Below are positions 5,700 through 6,483 of a stretch of DNA of 6,483 nt, in pieces. Origin of the DNA: Rhodospirillales bacterium (GTDB lineage Bacteria; Pseudomonadota; Alphaproteobacteria; ATCC43930; CGMCC-115725); contig JAATGI010000391.1 in assembly GCA_015654725.1 (NCBI GenBank), forward strand, positions 1-6,483, read 5' to 3'. The notes under the pieces are model-generated. The model was not told the origin of the DNA and ran no database searches. It saw nothing but the letters and a program-made list of their open reading frames with translations. A program made the translations under genes and the position numbers. Each line of letters begins with the position of its first letter. Within the stretch, counting starts at the first letter, position 1.

Positions 5700-6269
5700 A
5701 TGCAAGACAACCGCCCCTACGATCCCACCAACTGGCACGGCACCACCATTCTGTCGGTCCGCAAGGACGGCAAGGTGGTGATGATCGGCGACGGCCAGGT
5801 GACGATGGGCAACACGGTCGTCAAGCATAATGCCAAGAAGCTGCGCCGGCTCGGCAACGGCAACGTCATCGCCGGCTTCGCCGGCGCGACCGCCGATGCG
5901 CTCGCGCTGTTCGAGCGGCTCGAAGCCAAGCTCGAGCAATATCCCGAGCAACTCGCGCGCGCCGCGGTGGAGCTCACGAAGGATTGGCGCACCGACCGCT
6001 ATCTGCGCCGCCTCGAAGCCATGATGGCGGTTGCGGACAAGAGCGTGTCGCTGATTCTCAGCGGTACCGGCGACGTGCTGGAGCCCGAAGGCGGGCTGAT
6101 CGGCATCGGCTCGGGCGGCAATTACGCGCTCGCCGCGGCCCGCGCGCTGATCGACATTCCCGGCCTCGACGCCGAGACCATCGCCCGCCAGGCGATGGCG
6201 ATCGCCGCCGACATCTGCATCTACACCAACGACAAGGTCACGATCGAAGCGCTGGATTCCGCCAACTAG
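5700..6269 (+). CDS. hslV: HslV, peptidase subunit of the HslVU (ClpQY) ATP-dependent protease
   Basis: A threonine peptidase of the proteasome beta-subunit fold. It forms a double hexameric ring and degrades proteins unfolded by HslU in the cytoplasm. The 189-residue product starts MQDNRPYDPTNWHG, and the catalytic Thr should be Thr15 in HGTTILSV (13-20), exposed after removal of this short propeptide; E. coli HslV lacks such an extension. Counting from Thr15, the active-site Asp and Lys (Asp17 and Lys33 in E. coli) fall on Asp31 and Lys47. GFAGATADALALFERLEAKL, VELTKDWRTDRYLRRLEAM and GSGGNYALAAARAL are strong family signatures. I chose the ATG at 5700 because GGAAG (5689-5693) lies six bases upstream. 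A TTG at 5568 would add 44 residues with no family resemblance, overlapping the RHH control region. hslU follows after 130 bp. Confidence 0.97.
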   Translation: MQDNRPYDPTNWHGTTILSVRKDGKVVMIGDGQVTMGNTVVKHNAKKLRRLGNGNVIAGFAGATADALALFERLEAKLEQYPEQLARAAVELTKDWRTDRYLRRLEAMMAVADKSVSLILSGTGDVLEPEGGLIGIGSGGNYALAAARALIDIPGLDAETIARQAMAIAADICIYTNDKVTIEALDSAN

Positions 6270-6287
6270 CCCCGCCCCCTCCCTTCA

Positions 6288-6380
6288 CCGTTCGGGCTGA
6301 GCTTGTCGAAGCCCCGCCCTTCCTCTTCGGGGCGGCGGTCGAAAGAAAGTACAGCCCTTCGACAAGCTCAGGGCGAACGG
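6288..6380. repeat. Long inverted-repeat element between hslV and hslU
   Basis: Arms of 23 bp at 6288-6310 and 6358-6380 are complementary except at two adjacent positions. Each contains CTGAGCTTGTCGAA or its complement, bordered by CCGTTCG/CGAACGG. The 47-bp interior has its own hairpin, GCCCCG (6311-6316) with CGGGGC (6328-6333). I recognise this as an interspersed repeat common in alphaproteobacterial genomes; its spurious translations read like ALSLSKG or LRQAQPER. In the hslVU transcript it would fold into a long stem-loop ending 19 bases before the hslU start. Confidence 0.85.
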
Positions 6381-6399
6381 AAAATAGAGAACGGACACT

Positions 6400-6483
6400 A
6401 TGAACGACAGTCTCACCCCAAAGGCGATCGTCGCCGCGCTCGATGCGCATATCATCGGCCAGGCCGACGCCAAGCGTGCCGTC
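6400..6483 (+). CDS. hslU: HslU, ATPase subunit of HslVU (5' fragment)
   Basis: The first 28 codons only; the gene continues beyond the right edge. LTPKAIVAALDAHIIGQADA (5-24) followed by KRAV is the conserved N-terminus of HslU, the AAA+ unfoldase that recognises, unfolds and feeds substrates into HslV. The Walker A and B motifs lie outside the window. The ATG at 6400 fits the family start; the ribosome site is weak (ACGGA about four bases upstream). The position after hslV, in the same direction, is the standard operon order, although the 130-bp gap with a large inverted repeat is wider than expected for two tightly paired subunits. Confidence 0.93.
   Translation, partial: MNDSLTPKAIVAALDAHIIGQADAKRAV

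Noticed and set aside
6285..6473. Minus-strand frame with an ALSLSKG-like segment over the hslV-hslU gap
   Set aside because: Translation of the inverted-repeat element and of antisense hslU.
1..6483. CRISPR array, rRNA, complete tRNA, riboswitch, transposase or integrase
   Set aside because: No regularly spaced direct repeats, complete RNA-gene folds or recombinase signatures were seen on either strand.

Overview
This is a GC-rich window with dense genes and alphaproteobacterial character, probably a Rhodospirillales-like or related lineage. The lineage call is inference. It rests on the murJ-trpS pairing, an HslV with a short N-terminal propeptide ending in His-Gly, and two families of palindromic interspersed repeats of a kind common in these genomes. 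Almost everything recognisable is chromosomal housekeeping.

Minus-strand block (4386 down to 1). murJ (lipid II flippase) is followed 18 bp later by a compact toxin-antitoxin pair, a BrnT-type RNase toxin and a ribbon-helix-helix antitoxin whose coding regions overlap. Next, 31 bp on, comes trpS (tryptophanyl-tRNA synthetase). A 139-bp gap carrying a two-hairpin repeat follows, then a multi-pass membrane protein resembling DUF2079/GT-C-like proteins, which runs off the left edge. The toxin-antitoxin pair looks like a tidy insertion into an otherwise ordinary murJ-trpS gene pair.

Plus-strand block (4431 onward). dapB (lysine/diaminopimelate synthesis) is divergent from murJ across a 44-bp gap. 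Convergent to dapB is a solitary ribbon-helix-helix regulator or antitoxin with a good sigma70-type promoter and no neighbouring toxin. Divergent from it is hslV (protease subunit of the HslVU proteasome-like complex). hslU (the ATPase partner) follows and is cut by the right edge after 28 codons. A 93-bp inverted-repeat element lies between hslV and hslU.

Functional links: MurJ and DapB both serve peptidoglycan (lipid II export and supply of meso-diaminopimelate). HslV and HslU form one protease. The two small RHH/BrnT loci are accessory. I see no clearly novel multi-gene system. The points most worth a second look are the TA insertion between murJ and trpS, the orphan RHH gene sharing its upstream region with hslV, and the repeat that splits hslVU.
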